Below are positions 24,560 through 37,079 of a stretch of 64,000 nt of DNA, one piece after another; positions within the stretch are counted from its first letter, which is position 1, and the number at the start of each line of letters is the position of its first letter. Location: positions 8,742,001-8,806,000 of the forward strand of contig OX485806.1 in assembly GCA_950295325.1 (NCBI GenBank), in the 5' to 3' direction. The notes beneath the pieces are model-generated. The model was not told the DNA's origin. It saw only the letters and a list, made by a program, of their open reading frames with translations, and made no database searches. The stretch comes from Polytrichum commune. Its lineage: Eukaryota; Streptophyta; Polytrichopsida; Polytrichales; Polytrichaceae. The position numbers and the translations under genes are program-made.

Positions 24560-26320
24560 GGGCCACTTCACACACGAGCCAAGAGCCGTGACCATGAAAT
24601 TGTGAGAGCCCCAAAGAAGTGTCCAAAGGGTTGTCCCAAGACACTTCCAAAATCATCTAGTGTGGTCACTAGCCTTCAAGTGTAGTATGAAGTCATATGT
24701 GACCGGGCCCTCAACCAAATGCTATTTAAATGAAATTTATTCATGCGATGTGCTCACACATGATAAATATAATTAATCAATGATTGTGAGATTTCAGAGT
24801 GCCATGGTCTCCCAGTTTTGTGTTGGGCCTACCTCTAAGTGGTGGTTTTTGAAATTAGTCCAAGATGCCATGAACCACGATCTTTAATTGTCAACCTCCT
24901 CACAAATCTCTACATTATTATTGTATTAATGATATTTCTTACTTTGCTCATAACTGTCATTTCATCCCTCATTTTATGTCCTTCGCTAAATGATTTATTC
25001 TTTATTTATTTTGCAATTATTTTTCTGTTTCTTCTATCCATTCCCTATCAAACTTATCATTATTAGTTGTACACATATAATATATTACAATGTATGCAGC
25101 AACTATATTAGTCATATGTCGTAAAGGTACATCACCATTTTTCATAATAATTCTCCATCTTCAATTTTAAATCCCGAAAGCACAATATACGCACAAGCGA
25201 GTCAAACCTTGAATAAAATTTCAATTAGCTTTATAACCTTTTGAACCCTTTGGACAACCATTGAATATGTTGTAAATCCATGACCGTATTGGATATGCAT
25301 AATTTCTTTATCAACTTGGAAGACACAAATTTATGTTTTGTATAGTTTTTTCAAATTTTGTTAGTTGAAACAATGTCCAATCGTGCATGCTTCATACCTA
25401 TTCGAATTTGTAATCCCATAATATATTTTTTATGTCAAAAATACATTTTAATAAATAATGAAATTATTTATTAGTAAAAATATTCTCCTCCAATTACAAG
25501 TGCAAAAATTGAAATATGGAACCATCAATTGTTTCGATAATACGAGGAATCCTATGAAGTGCCTCAAATTCTTGTGCAATTTTCTAAACTGAGTTGGACT
25601 TGAAAATTGCACAAAAGTGCATTACAAACAAATTCTTTGAAATTGTATTTTCGGCCACCTCACATACTCTCTCCTATGGTACACAACATATTTCTAATCC
25701 CAACCTTTTGTAATGTCATTGCAATTCTACTCTCAATTGAAATTGCCTCTCTCGTACGTGTATTATTTCTCTACAAATACGCACATAACTTCTTATAAAG
25801 AAACATGAATGCATTATGAGATACACAAATTATTTGCTTGAACATTTTGTCCATAAAAGAACCCAATAATAATCTATTAGTGAACCCTACATTTCTCTCA
25901 TATGTCCACACATTACGATCACTTATGTTCATACTCTCAAAGCAAATGTTAAAAATCAGGGCATTCTCCCATTCTTTATTGAGTGTCAATGTTTGCATAT
26001 CAAGCACATGCTGCACAATCATGTGCAAACACTAATATAAAGCAAATGCGACAAGAATCCTCCCTCTTCTCTCAAGACGATCCATCAATTTTTTTCTCCC
26101 CTTCCTCGCCGATATAAAACTCAAAAAGAGAGTGAACAAAGAAGAAGAATGAAGACGTATAATGAGTGGGGTAGGGTTGGTCCTCTCTTTCCACCAATAA
26201 AATATACAATGGTCCCTCAATATGGTCCATTCTCACTTCACACTATGCTCGAGGGCCCATGACCACACAAATTGGCTATCCCAACACCCATAGTACAACC
26301 CTTAGCTCGAGAGTCCAAGA
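24560..26320. mobile_element. decayed PIF/Harbinger element with transposase remnant
   Basis: The left end (24560 to about 24875) is the same terminal and subterminal sequence as the 500-bp MITEs in inverted orientation. The interior then becomes unique AT-rich sequence. On the minus strand, 25771-26028 keeps an open piece ending ICVSHNAFMFLYKKLCAYL. After stops and shifts, about 25509-25560 reads RIPRIIETIDGSIFQFL, matching the 'IPxIIxxIDGxH' active-site region of PIF/Harbinger transposases. About 26180-26320 matches the right part of the copy at 23490-23640, but the right terminal repeat is not preserved. This is a plausible dead relative of the element that moved the MITEs. Confidence 0.6.
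25480..26028 (-). pseudogene. PIF/Harbinger transposase fragment, broken
   Basis: Minus-strand remnant with a helix-turn-helix-proximal piece (residues ending FMFLYKKLCAYL) and a catalytic-region piece (IETIDGS, where the D would be a DDE-triad Asp). The two are separated by frameshifts and stops around 25560-25770. No complete transposase frame remains. The assignment rests on motif resemblance only. Confidence 0.5.
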
Positions 26321-26344
26321 GGGAGCCCAAGGAATGTGATTGAA

Positions 26345-29094
26345 TACAAATAATAGGCCTACATTATTAGGTAGCCATTTTGCAAGTGGGAAGTTTCTTT
26401 GCTCCTTCTCCATCTTCATGATTACAAATGGCTTTGAGTAGGTAGATGTTTTGCTTCCACCTCAACTCGTCATCCATATTTATTTTTGTTAGGTATGTGG
26501 TTAATATTGTGTATTGCAGTTTTGTATGCACGTTCATAATTGATTGTTCATCCAAGTGGATGACACTTTCAACAATTCCTCCTTGTTCTTACATCCACAC
26601 ATGGAACATTTCATTCATAACCTTTGCTTTGTGTCCACAAACATGTCGATTATGAATAGTTGAAGATGTCTTGCCACTCGGCACCCATCACCCTCTCACC
26701 TCTTATGAACATGTCATTATAATGCACACTCGAATTTCATTGGTGTGTTTGCAATTGGTCGATCATCCAAGCGGGGAGCAATTCCATCAACACCCATGTG
26801 AATTTCTATCAATGCGTTTCATTTACTACCGTACCTCCATCTTCTTATTTTTTTTGTTCCATAAGCAAATTGGCGGTGTTTTGCAAACAATTTGAAAAGG
26901 TGGGAAGTATTTTGTTGCCACCTCTCGCAATTGTCATTCACTTTCCTTTCACCGTTGTGTATTCCGTAACATTGTACATAAGCTCTCTACCTACTCCCAT
27001 TTTCATGCGATTCACTTAGGTCAACTTCAAAAGGTCTCCTCCTCGGGTTACTTTAGACTTAAAATAAAACCAAGTCGCGTTCATATTAGGTCTACCTTTC
27101 ACAATAAATTGTCTACCCAAGACACGATAAGCCTGGAAGGGTAGCAATGGGGTTCAAGATGTGAGAAACTTCTCTCTTCCTTGTTTCATTTTAAAGCAAC
27201 TTAGAACATAAAAGAGCGGGATTTTCAATGGGGCCTACATTTATATGCCGCTCAACAAGGGTGGAAGGGTGGGTTGGTTCCTCGTAAACAAATTTAAGGT
27301 AAATAGAGTTATTTTTAAAAGACAGGAGCAACCATTTGGTGTTTGGAGGTGCATCTTGTTTTTGGAAGTGTTAAATTCGACACTCTATGATTTCAACAAT
27401 TTTTTTTAGATATAGACATGCTAGGCCCACCAACCTCATGGCTTTCAAGAAGTTCTCAAACTTGATTTACATGTTCCCAAGAGAAATAGACCAAACTCGG
27501 TACTAAAAATATGTTGAGAATGAGAATAAGAGGTAAAACTCGTTGGACATGTGTTTATTTATAGGTTATAGCATGGAGAGGCAACATAACATTATCCAAC
27601 CATGTGGGTCGGTTCCATGACCCTAGAATATTTCAATTATATTTTGTGCCCCCCCCCCCAAACAAAGTGGGAATATTCATTTGCTATTCGTACATTCATG
27701 CTAAACTCGGAAAGTTGGGTGGAGTTATACACCTCGCACTATGCGTAGGAAGTATTGTTCTACCCGAGAATATTTTCAAGAATATTCACTGGAATTACTC
27801 TTCACGGCAACACCATCATTGAAAATATTGACATTATCCACAATATTCTTACTATTCAAACCAACACTATTCATTATTATTCATATTGGTGTCAGTTTCT
27901 TCCTATTTTCTAAGTTTCTTCCCATGAAGGTATAATATTGGAGACCCATGTTAGATGCTAAATACAAATTGGAACACCACCATGTAGTTGAATAATGTTA
28001 TGAAGCTATGAAAAAGAGTATAAAAGCTATGAAACTTGAGATGCTTTCTTGTGTTTCACCCTCCATTTGACCATGCGTAGATAACTCTATTGTATACCAC
28101 TTTTCCTTACACATTAACATAGCTTGTTATATGTATACCACAAGGCTCTCTTGGATATAGAGGGACACACACTAACTTCAAACTCTCAGACTCACTTTCT
28201 ACATGTTTGTGCAAAGTAAGTCACAACATTTTTGTTACGTATATCGCGACATTTCAAGAGTCGAGACATGTTTTTTCAAGTTGATGACATTTCATAGCAA
28301 CTCTATCATACAGAATTCAATGTGACCAATATAGCTACCTTTGTATTTAGATGTTTGTTTTCACTCTGATGTCACGTCAATTCAACTTTTCTATATTTTA
28401 TTATATAAAATGATCATAACGACTATTTCTTTCTCAATTTTGAAAGTCACATTAATTTCATCACCAATTTAATGATTATTGCTGTGACACTCGCTTTCAT
28501 GATCTAAGATTCAGTGTGACCATTATAACTATCTGGATATTCTGATATGTCAATGTTATTTGCTTGTTGCTTCAATCTAGCTGTGGACATAAGTACATAC
28601 TAATATACCATCATGAAGTTATAGTAAAATTCAAATACTCAAGTCACACTATATTATCAATATGTTGATCATTCTTGATATGACATAAAGTAGATCACAC
28701 TAATTAATGACAATTATAATATATATATATATATATATAACACTTCAATGCCACCATTTTTTTTGCCAAAGAGGGGGGGGGGGAGGTGTTCTTGGTTAAC
28801 TCCACAAAGTTATAGTGTAGACCACCTTTGGTCTCTCATTGGTTGGTGAGAGAAAGTGGGAGGAGGCTTTTGTGGACTTGGATGCAAAAGGGAGAAAGAC
28901 TTAGAGACTAACTTATGTGGTCGGGACGTGGGTAGTCAAGCAAAGCATGCATGTTGCATGCGTTTGGTGGTTGGATCTCCTCACAAGTGGGCTCATGAAT
29001 GGAACTTTCCCTTGAGAGTTTTTGGGTGTTGTTTAATTGGAGCGTGGTCTATGGTAGTATAATAATAATACAATTTTATACCGCGTGATATGAG
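26345..29094. other. AT-rich intergenic region, no gene seen
   Basis: About 2.7 kb with no supported gene. 26346-26410 repeats the 'aggcctacattatta...' sequence seen at 23023-23085. Simple tracts: a C run at about 27650-27659, a (TA)n tract at about 28719-28739 and a G run at about 28772-28782. Short open frames (for example 28856-29062) resemble nothing known. Confidence 0.4.
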
Positions 29095-29097
29095 TAA

Positions 29098-29479
29098 GGG
29101 TTGGTTCACACGGATCCCAAGTCCTAAGTCCCAAGTCACTCGAGGTCAATCCGTGCAATCTCAACCGTTGAGAGCATGGAAGTTGGCACTTACCACTTCA
29201 CGCGGGGTTTTAAGTATGACAAGGATGCCTACGTGGCAATACTTATGGGAGGTGAGGCTTAGGACTTGTGTTGAGAGTTGGGTCAAGCAAAAAGCTAGAT
29301 CCAAATCTCAACACAAGTTTTGCAAACCATTAGCGCATAAAATAATCATTATCTTACTTTAATGACAATTAAACATTTTTCGTTTTCATTTTGAGCGCAA
29401 AAGTTGGGACTTTGCTCCCATGTTGGGACTTGCTAACTTGAGTGGCACTTGGGACTTGGGCCCCCATGTGAACCAACCC
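29098..29479. mobile_element. GGTTCACA-family MITE, 382 bp, TAA target duplication
   Basis: The ends are GGGTTGGTTCACA and its exact complement. The flanks are TAA at 29095-29097 and 29480-29482. The interior is built on repeated 'aagtcccaagtc / gacttgggactt' phrases that can fold back. No coding sequence. A three-base TAA/TTA duplication is typical of PIF/Harbinger elements. Confidence 0.85.
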
Positions 29480-29683
29480 TAAGTTTCAAACAATTGTCAA
29501 CTTGAATGGTGAAAGGCAAGATCCCAAGAGTTCATGATCGTGAACGTGAACGAGAAAAACATTTTATTCTTATTCTTATTCTTATTCTGGTTTGCATCCC
29601 ATGTCTTTCGGACCCCATCATCACGAAGTGGGCCCAACTTTTGTGCTTAGTTTTGCTTATTCAATTCTTGGATCGTCGCCTTA

Positions 29684-30051
29684 GGGTGGGTTCACAACGT
29701 CCCAAGTCCCAACATGGAGGCAAAGTCCCCACTTTTGAGCCTCGAAGAACAATTAAAATATGGTTAATGATCATTAAAGTTGGATATTGAATATTTAATG
29801 CAAAATATTCACGGGACTTGTGTTGAGACTGGGGTCTAGCTTTTTGCTCGACCCAACTCTCAACACAAATCCCGAGCCACACTTCCAAAAAGTGTTCCCA
29901 CATGGACATCCACGTCTTACTTGGGACTTAGGACTTGGGACCACGTGTGGAGTGGTAAGTCCCAACTTTTGTGTTGTCGACAGCTAAGATTACACGGATT
30001 GACCTCAAGTGACTTGGGACTTGGGCCTTAAGACCCCATGTGAACCGGCCC
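29684..30051. mobile_element. GGTTCACA-family MITE, 368 bp
   Basis: Left end GGGTGGGTTCACAA, right end complement of GGGCCGGTTCACATG. TTA precedes the left end and TTT follows the right end, a target duplication with one change. The interior is collinear with 24199-24531 and 54384-54758. Confidence 0.8.
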
Positions 30052-30170
30052 TTTGTCACTTTGTCATTAGGATTGAGAACGGCATGTGTGTGGGGACCCG
30101 AATCAAATAACCCTCTCTTCGTTGATTAGGATTTACTTATCCGTTTTGATGCTTGTGGAGGGCATGAGGG

Positions 30171-31348
30171 CATACATTAAGTTCGCCCCTACGAACTATG
30201 GGGGTGTCAGATCCGGGCGGGGGGCAGCCTCCAGGGGAATTTTTGAACCCGACCGAAAACTGCTGTCCGCCCCGCCCAACTTCGAAAAAAATATTGCCCT
30301 TGCATTCTTGAAGGCCGCTTGACTACAAATCCCATATTGACTGCACTTCGCCTTCAAGGTCTAAAATCCAATATATATGTGCACTTCCAATCAGTAAACA
30401 AGCAATGCATTGGGATTTCATTCTGGAAATGAAACCATCAATGAAGCACGTAATTAACTTGGAGGTCAAATGAAATTACAAAATCCTCATTAACATTGAG
30501 GTTATAATTTTTACGACTTACCATTTGAAATTGTCTTTTGTCATTCTAAAATGACACTTAAATTTAGTGTGCTGATTTAGTATGTATATTTTATAATATT
30601 TTAGTAATGCTGCCTACTTTCACAAGTATTCATACACATGTAATTAATTAATTTAATTACTGAAATTAATTAATTAAATGACTGAAATTAATGACTGGAA
30701 TGAATTGGTTCATTTAATTACTGGAATTAATTAGATTTAATTCCAGTAATTTAATTTTATAATTAATTAGTCTTACTTAATTTGGTAAGCATGCTTTTCT
30801 GATTTATTTGGGCTTAACTAGGATTAATCCAAATTAATTAGACTTAATGACATTAAATCACACTTAATTGGTTTGAATGTGTATGAATACTTGTGAAAGT
30901 AGGCAGCATTACTAAAATATTATAAAATATACATACTAAATCAGCACACTAAATTTAAGTGTCATTTTAGAATGACAAAAGACAATTTCAAATGGTAAGT
31001 CGTAAAAATTATAACCTCAATGTTAATGAGGATTTTGCAATTTTATTTGACCTCCAAGTTAATTACGTGCTTCATTGATGGTTTCATTTCCGGAATGAAA
31101 TCCCAATGAATTGCTTATTTATTAATTGGAAGTGCACATATATATTGGATTTTAGACCTTGAAGGCGAAGTGCACTCAATATGGGATTTGTAGTCAAGCG
31201 GCCTTCAAGAATGCAAGGGCAATATTTTTTTCGAAGTTGGGCGGGGCGGGCAGTAGTTTTCGGTCGGGTTCAGAAAATTTCCTGGAGGCTGCCCCTGCCC
31301 GGATCTGACACCCCTAAAAGTTCGTATGGAGGAACTTAATGTCCGCCG
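30171..31348. mobile_element. Mutator-like element with ~470-bp inverted arms
   Basis: The left arm 30171-30638 and right arm 30877-31348 are long near-identical inverted repeats around a 238-bp spacer rich in TTAATTA. The 10-bp sequence GGCATGAGGG lies directly outside both arms (30161-30170 and 31349-31358), fitting the 8-11 bp target duplications of Mutator superfamily elements. The last few outermost arm bases do not align perfectly. There is no transposase, so it is non-autonomous. Confidence 0.75.
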
Positions 31349-31451
31349 GGCATGAGGGGCGGGGATGTCGTGCTTCTTTTACTTACACTTTCCAAAGGTG
31401 TTGCCTGCCACTTTTGGACATGGGAGTCCACTTTCCCAGTTACTTGGCCAC

Positions 31452-32213
31452 TGTTCTCTCTCTTTAGTATGACACGTTTGGGAAACACAAAAAATTGTAT
31501 TATCGAGGTGTCGTCTTCTCATTGATATGACTTATGGCGTAAAGTTGTCGTATTGTGGAGGGAATACAAAAACATAAGTAATATGAGTTAAAATATATAT
31601 ATATGCAACGAGTTTAAGCAATATAGATGGTATGAAATGATAACTTAAAACTCCAAATAAATACAAGTATTTTCAAGAATTCTTGAAATAGGAGTTCAAA
31701 GATCTTTGGTGTTGCCTACCCAACTTAGCAACTATCATTTTATCTAAAGTCTATGCTAACTTTTGAAAACTAATAATTTCCTTAACACCAAACTATAAGA
31801 GTTCTTTAATAAGAAACTAGACAACAATGATGCATGATGTTTAGCATGATGGTGATACTATATCACCCGTGTACAAAGCAACATACTAGGCAGGAGGCCA
31901 CTCTAACCCTAACCATGTCCATTCTACACTAGTAACCCTAATCATCATTAAGTTTCCAATGATGAGTGAAGTTCCCAAGTAGTTCCCAAGTGAAAATGGA
32001 TGTATTTTAGATGTACATAACATGGATGAAAGGATTTTTAGCATTAACTACCTCTTTAATATGACAAAACGGAGATTCTAAATGTCGCATTATCGAGTGT
32101 CGTAGTCGTATAAAAGATGGATTTTTGAACTAAAAAGTTTGGTCGCACAAAAATGTGTCGTAATATTGAAGGTTTCGTATAAACAAGTGTCGTATTATGA
32201 GGTTAGACTTTAG
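31452..32213. mobile_element. pogo/Tigger-type non-autonomous element, copy 1
   Basis: Aligned along its whole length with 37843-38620. The left end has CTCTTTAGTATGACACG; the right end in complement reads AGTCTAACCTCATAATACGA. Together these make imperfect terminal inverted repeats of a pogo/Tigger type. Phrases such as 'gtattatcgaggtgtcgt' recur inside. No coding frame. Confidence 0.55.
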
Positions 32214-33257
32214 TAGCTATGTGTAATATGTATATTATATAACTACATTGAATTGTCCTATTAGCGTGGGTTACCATTTGGAGTTACGTGTTGCTATAAC
32301 ATTTTACCAACTTTCTTGTTTTTTTACCAACTAAGTTATGCCATATATTCTTCTGCGTGCATACTAACTATTTGTGTTGTTTAGGTAAAAAATGATACTC
32401 TCAGTAAAATGTTAGAGCCATGCATGGGTCCAAATGGTAACCCATGCCAATAGGACGATTTAGTGTAGTTTGGATCCTTGCTAGTTTGACATGCTGCACC
32501 CGTGCATATGGATTATTGTTCTAGGTTTGGATCTTTGAATCATCTGCTCAACATGTCATAATTTGTCCACAACCAACCATTTTGGAACTTTGGAACAATG
32601 ACCAGATTGGTGCCCAACTACCCTTGCCACATGTTGCCAAAATGTGTATAACATTCAATTTCCTCAAAAAACCATATCATTCTTGAGAGACTTATTGCAA
32701 AGTTGCCAACCCTTTGTCAATGTTGTGTAATGGCAAGCATTCCATAACTTGATGTTTTTGCAAAAATAAACGACGTGTTCAATTTCAAAGTTGGAATTCT
32801 CTTAAATCCAAAAATGAGACCCACATCTTGAATGTTGCATGTCAAGTTGTTTTACATATTCCATAACTTCGGGTGACTTTGTGATAAAGTTATCACAAAA
32901 GTCATATCCTATTTGGGAAGTCCAATACTCAAGTTCTTTCAAAGGTATTTGCATGGAAATCATGGAATAAACTTATTTTGCCCCTGAGACATTCAAGGAC
33001 TCGAATTGTTGTAACGTGAGATTGACATGATGGAGGATCTCCTATCAATATGCATAAATACATACCGTAGTCTTAGGACAATTCCGTAACATTATTCAGT
33101 TGAGTGACCATGTCAGGTGGCATCAAGAAGTTGTCATACAAGGATGCATATCTTTAGATAGATAGATAAATAGATAGATAGAAACTCTAGACCTTTTGCA
33201 AGGCTGGCATGAATAAAGTGTTTGTTCATAATGTTAATGGTCCAGTGTCCACCGAAC
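32214..33257. other. intergenic, one small MITE-like inverted repeat
   Basis: At about 32258-32452 the terminal pieces TAGCGTGGGTTACCATTTGG and its complement (CCAAATGGTAACCCATGCCA) bracket about 195 bp, a probable MITE related to those at 36255 and 38651. No gene is seen in the rest. Short (GATA)n at about 33155-33181. Confidence 0.45.
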
Positions 33258-33259
33258 AA

Positions 33260-33518
33260 AGGTTCATTATATTCGTTAATTTGAGACTTTCTCTTGTCTC
33301 AAATTAATATATGGACCACAACAACATGGTCTAATGTTTGGGTCGTCCTACCTAAACCATCTTGATATGAGTTCTTAATTGGGTTCTTGATATGAACACC
33401 CGCTTCAAAGTATTTGCATCTTACAACATTCTCCAATATCTGTATGATTTTATCCATGTTCTTATATTTGTAACTGTCTCAAAATGCCGAAAAAGTCCCA
33501 AATTAACGAATATAGTGA
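33260..33518. mobile_element. MITE with TATATTCGTTAATTTG ends
   Basis: The left end near 33268 (ATATTCGTTAATTTGAGAC) and the right end near 33490-33512 (GTCCCAAATTAACGAATATA) are inverted repeats about 245 bp apart. The left side holds an extra small hairpin, TTAATTTGAGAC...GTCTCAAATTAA, with a short loop. No coding sequence. Confidence 0.6.
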
Positions 33519-33988
33519 TAGGACCATTGGAACAAGAATGCCTATACGTATGGGTTGCCTAATACTTGTAGATCCAACGTGATAAATTGGTAGCCTCGAA
33601 TTTGGTTGATTAATTTTAGATCGGAATGACTCATTGCCAACTGAATAATGTTATGTTCTACAACCCATTGTTGAATAATTATTTTACTTTCAAATTTATC
33701 TTCCAGAAATAGAATGCTACATCATATTCTCATGTTTTCTTTACACTGCGAATGATGGTTTCTGACAAAAATATACAAATATTTATTTCAAAAAATTGCC
33801 ATTGAATAATATAATAAACATCGAGACCGTCATGATACGATGGCACCATGTTGCATTGTTACAATGCACCAAATAGTTAGGCTTATAATGCCATGTAGTC
33901 ATACCACTCAATGTTACATCCTCGTTAATGCATGCTATACGAACAATTTTAATTGTCGTACAACACTATATCACCTTGCCTATCAAGT

Positions 33989-34710
33989 TCCCTATTCACT
34001 CGAGCTTGAGTTGAGAGCTCAAACTTGCAATTTTTGGGAGTTTGATATTTGGAGTTGACAAACTTTTTATCCAAAGCTCTAGAGCTTTGGAGAGCTCAAT
34101 CAATTTCAAGCTCTCAACAATTTGAGCAAGTGTAAAGCAACTACACTCACAATGAGATATTAAGGGGGGAATGAAAATTAAACAAATAAGCATTCTTGAC
34201 AAACCAAAGGAGTGTTCCTGAAAAAGTCAAAGAATGCATGAAATCCGATTGACTTTGGACGCACCAGATGAGAGCTTGAGCTCTCGACAATTCCTACGCT
34301 ACCTTCACAAGGTAGCTCAGGATTTTGGTCGAGCACTTGTCATATTCATTCCACTGGAATCCATCACGCGCCATCTAAAGGGTGGTGAGGCTGGTAAGAA
34401 CTCCGAGTTCTCTTGTTTGGAACACTTGAGGCGCTTGACTACCTGGCTGCTTTTCTGTCAAGTGGAGAGACAATTTTACCGTTGGGAATCGAACCGCCAA
34501 CCACTCCGTTCAGGTTGGGTACCTCTCCTTTATTATTTGGTAGTTTAGGGTCATCTCAGTGAAAACTCCAAGTTTTCAAGTGGAGAGCTTACAGTGTGTT
34601 AAAGCAAATTTGAGTGAACAAGCATACGTAAGAGGATGCGCCCACCAAGGAGAAGGCCCCTCTCTTGAACCTTTCAACTTGAACTCTACTATAAAAGGGG
34701 GCCTAAGTTG
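33989..34710. mobile_element. dispersed repeat X, interrupted by a SINE-like insertion
   Basis: Aligns with 44790-45243 in the first sideroflexin intron: 'gagctcaaacttgcaattttt', 'gagagctcaatcaa', 'caattcctacgctaccttcacaaggtagctcag' and 'gagtgaacaagcatacgtaag'. The alignment is broken at about 34434-34558 by a segment also found at 48799-48923. The repeat is rich in AGCTC. Confidence 0.6.
34434..34558 (-). mobile_element. SINE-like segment with RNA polymerase III box B
   Basis: On the minus strand it reads GGCGGTTCGATTCCC, which fits the box B consensus (GGTTCGANTCC). A weak box-A-like GGAGTGG lies too close upstream for a normal tRNA. A second copy is at 48799-48923 (box B: GGTTCAATTCC). 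No cloverleaf can be drawn, so this is not called as a tRNA gene. Confidence 0.4.
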
Positions 34711-36249
34711 CAGATGAAAGTAGATGACACTATGCCACAAGTGTCAAGGTATGAGCATCTACTACGCGCACTTCCAATTCTGCATTTGTAATTTTGACCA
34801 TTTGATGGAAATGGAATTAATTGTCTCATCCCCTTGACAATTGCAAATCATGCAAGTTTAGCATTTCAAGTCTCATAATCGAATGCAAAAAAGAAAAGAA
34901 AAGAAGAGGCTAGAGCAAGAAGTCTCATTCTATTTAAGTGATTACGTCGGCCCTCCCAATTGCGTTGACAATGAATGGTGTGAATATATTTTGAACACAT
35001 GACCCAATCTCATCGTAACACATGTATTTTTTTGTGTTCTTTTGTTAACTACATGCCTTGCCATATATCATTCAAATTTAGGTGTTCAATGAGGACGAGT
35101 GATCACAAAGGCCTTACCTTAAAAACTACATTGTTTTGTCTAATTAATGTGGGAGGGATATTCATGTGGGTTGGAAATTAGTGTGGCCCCCATTAATTTT
35201 GGAGTGCTTGCCTTGGTTAGCATCATTTTGGATGAAATTTGTACTATCATCCTGATCACTTCATCCATGTACATTAGGGTTCTTTGTGGTGCATCATTTG
35301 ACAAAAATTAGGTTTGAGTACAAACAAGATTTGAGCATGGATTGTAATGTCCATCTTTCTTTGTTGCCAAGCTTAGTGGAGGAGGAACCACTTTACACCG
35401 TATGAAGTAAGTAGATATCTATCTTCATCGTCGTACTTTTGGTCTTTCAACTCATTTTTATTGCCAAGTTGCACTTGTAAGTTTGGTCTTTGATAGATAA
35501 GCATATCAATTTTTGGGTTGTCCGCTGGGATGCTTCAAGTTACTAGATTTTGGTTGTCAATATTGCTCATCTTTGGTTTTCAGCAAATGTATATGTTCAA
35601 TTGAAGATAGTCGCAAAACACCTTTGAATGAGAATTTGAAATTTCATCCAAATATGCAACCGAGAAAATACCCACACTAATTTCTCATACTGAAAATTAA
35701 AGTAGACCACTTCAAATTATAATTAGAAAACAATGTGGATAGTTGAGAATTAACGTGGCCCACACTAATTAGACAAAACAATGTAGACTACCAAAGGTGC
35801 CCGACAAAGGCAAAGGACACACACACACACACAATTGGGGTGCTCGTGTTTTGCGCAATGCGTGCAAGTTCCACAAAACACTTCAAGTGGTTGGAGAGTA
35901 CAAGGTGATGTAATATGTACCCATATGGTACACATTCCCACTAGTTAAATGGAGCTCGGATTTATTGTTCAGTCAAAGTTGAATGCATTGGAATGTGGTG
36001 TTGTCCTCGGCCGCACATAGGGTAATTTTTGCCACACACGTATGTGCTCTTTATCCATCAAGTTAAAAAAATTCTTATATACTATCTTCAACCCAAAAGT
36101 TGTTATTTTAAGAGTTGATTCTATAGATGATCTTATTATTATTATTATTATTATTATTTGTGTAATCTATGAAGGCTTGATAAAATGTTTCTTAGGGATC
36201 AGATGAAAGAGAGGTTTTTCCACAATGGATGTGGAGATTTGATTGCTAC
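34711..36249. other. intergenic with a 665-bp inverted-repeat-bounded segment
   Basis: Near 35127 the sequence ACATTGTTTTGTCTAATTAA and near 35766 its complement bracket about 665 bp, a possible non-autonomous transposon. (AC)n occurs at about 35818-35833 and (TTA)n at about 36133-36159. No gene is supported. Confidence 0.45.
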
Positions 36250-36475
36250 ACCAAATATGATATTTAGTGTGACCTACTATTTGGATTTACATGGTGCTAT
36301 ACCGTTTTACTATTGAAATAATTTTTTACTAAGTAAAGTTGTCAATGTTCTACAATGTCCAAACTACCAATTTAACATTTGTTGGTAAAATATGAGATGT
36401 ACAGTAAGTAGATACAACATTGCGTAGTTCCAAACAGTAAGTCGCACTAGATATCATATTTAGCGTAGTTACATA
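36250..36475. mobile_element. MITE with TAGTGTGACCTACTATTTGG ends
   Basis: Terminal pieces near 36266 (TAGTGTGACCTACTATTTGG) and 36433 (CCAAACAGTAAGTCGCACTA) are inverted repeats. The outer edges read ATATGATATTTAG and ATATCATATTTAG. The element is related to 38651-38835. Confidence 0.6.
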
Positions 36476-37079
36476 TGGACCGGATGAGTTTGAGGGATAG
36501 CCAGTTGAAGTTCAAGACTTCAGGAGAATCAACGATCGTTTTACGAGGAGTCCATGTAATATACCTTGAATTACTAAGGAGAAGCCGAAAGATCACAACA
36601 TGTATCGAATGGACTTGGAAACACTAGGATTTTGACAGATTATGTCCAAAAACCTCCCCATGACACTAGAGTTATTTATAAAGTAAAGGAGATGACATCA
36701 TGGGTTTAGTTCCAAACTTTGAGTTTATGAGAAGTAACACAAAGTCACCCAAGTTTTATTAATGCATAAATTACCATACACAAAGAGTGGTGTTGGGCTA
36801 TTAAAAACCAATATTATAGCTTGCTCTACTAGGATGGATGGGTTAAACTAGACCAATTTGGGATTTAGGACGGTGTGTCCCACATGCAACCCTAGCATTC
36901 TCTCAAAAGTTTGATCCTAAAATTCTCTCAAAGTTTGAGAAGTGAGAAAAAAGAAGTCTCAAAATTCTCACCCAACTTTCAAAATAGGCTTCGAAACACG
37001 ACGAGCTAAGGAGCTCTTATAAATAGGAGATTCTCACAAAGAAGAAGCAAGCCCACGATTTGATGATCCGTGTTTGAAG

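Noticed and set aside
28856-29062. Plus-strand 68-codon frame
   Set aside because: Short, no similarity, no splice context, in a repeat-rich intergenic region.
30171-31348. Long hairpin as a microRNA gene
   Set aside because: Arms of ~470 bp with flanking 10-bp repeats fit a transposon; a microRNA precursor would be far shorter.
34480-34520. Possible tRNA gene (box B match)
   Set aside because: No acceptor stem, no properly spaced box A and no anticodon arm; better explained as SINE-like.
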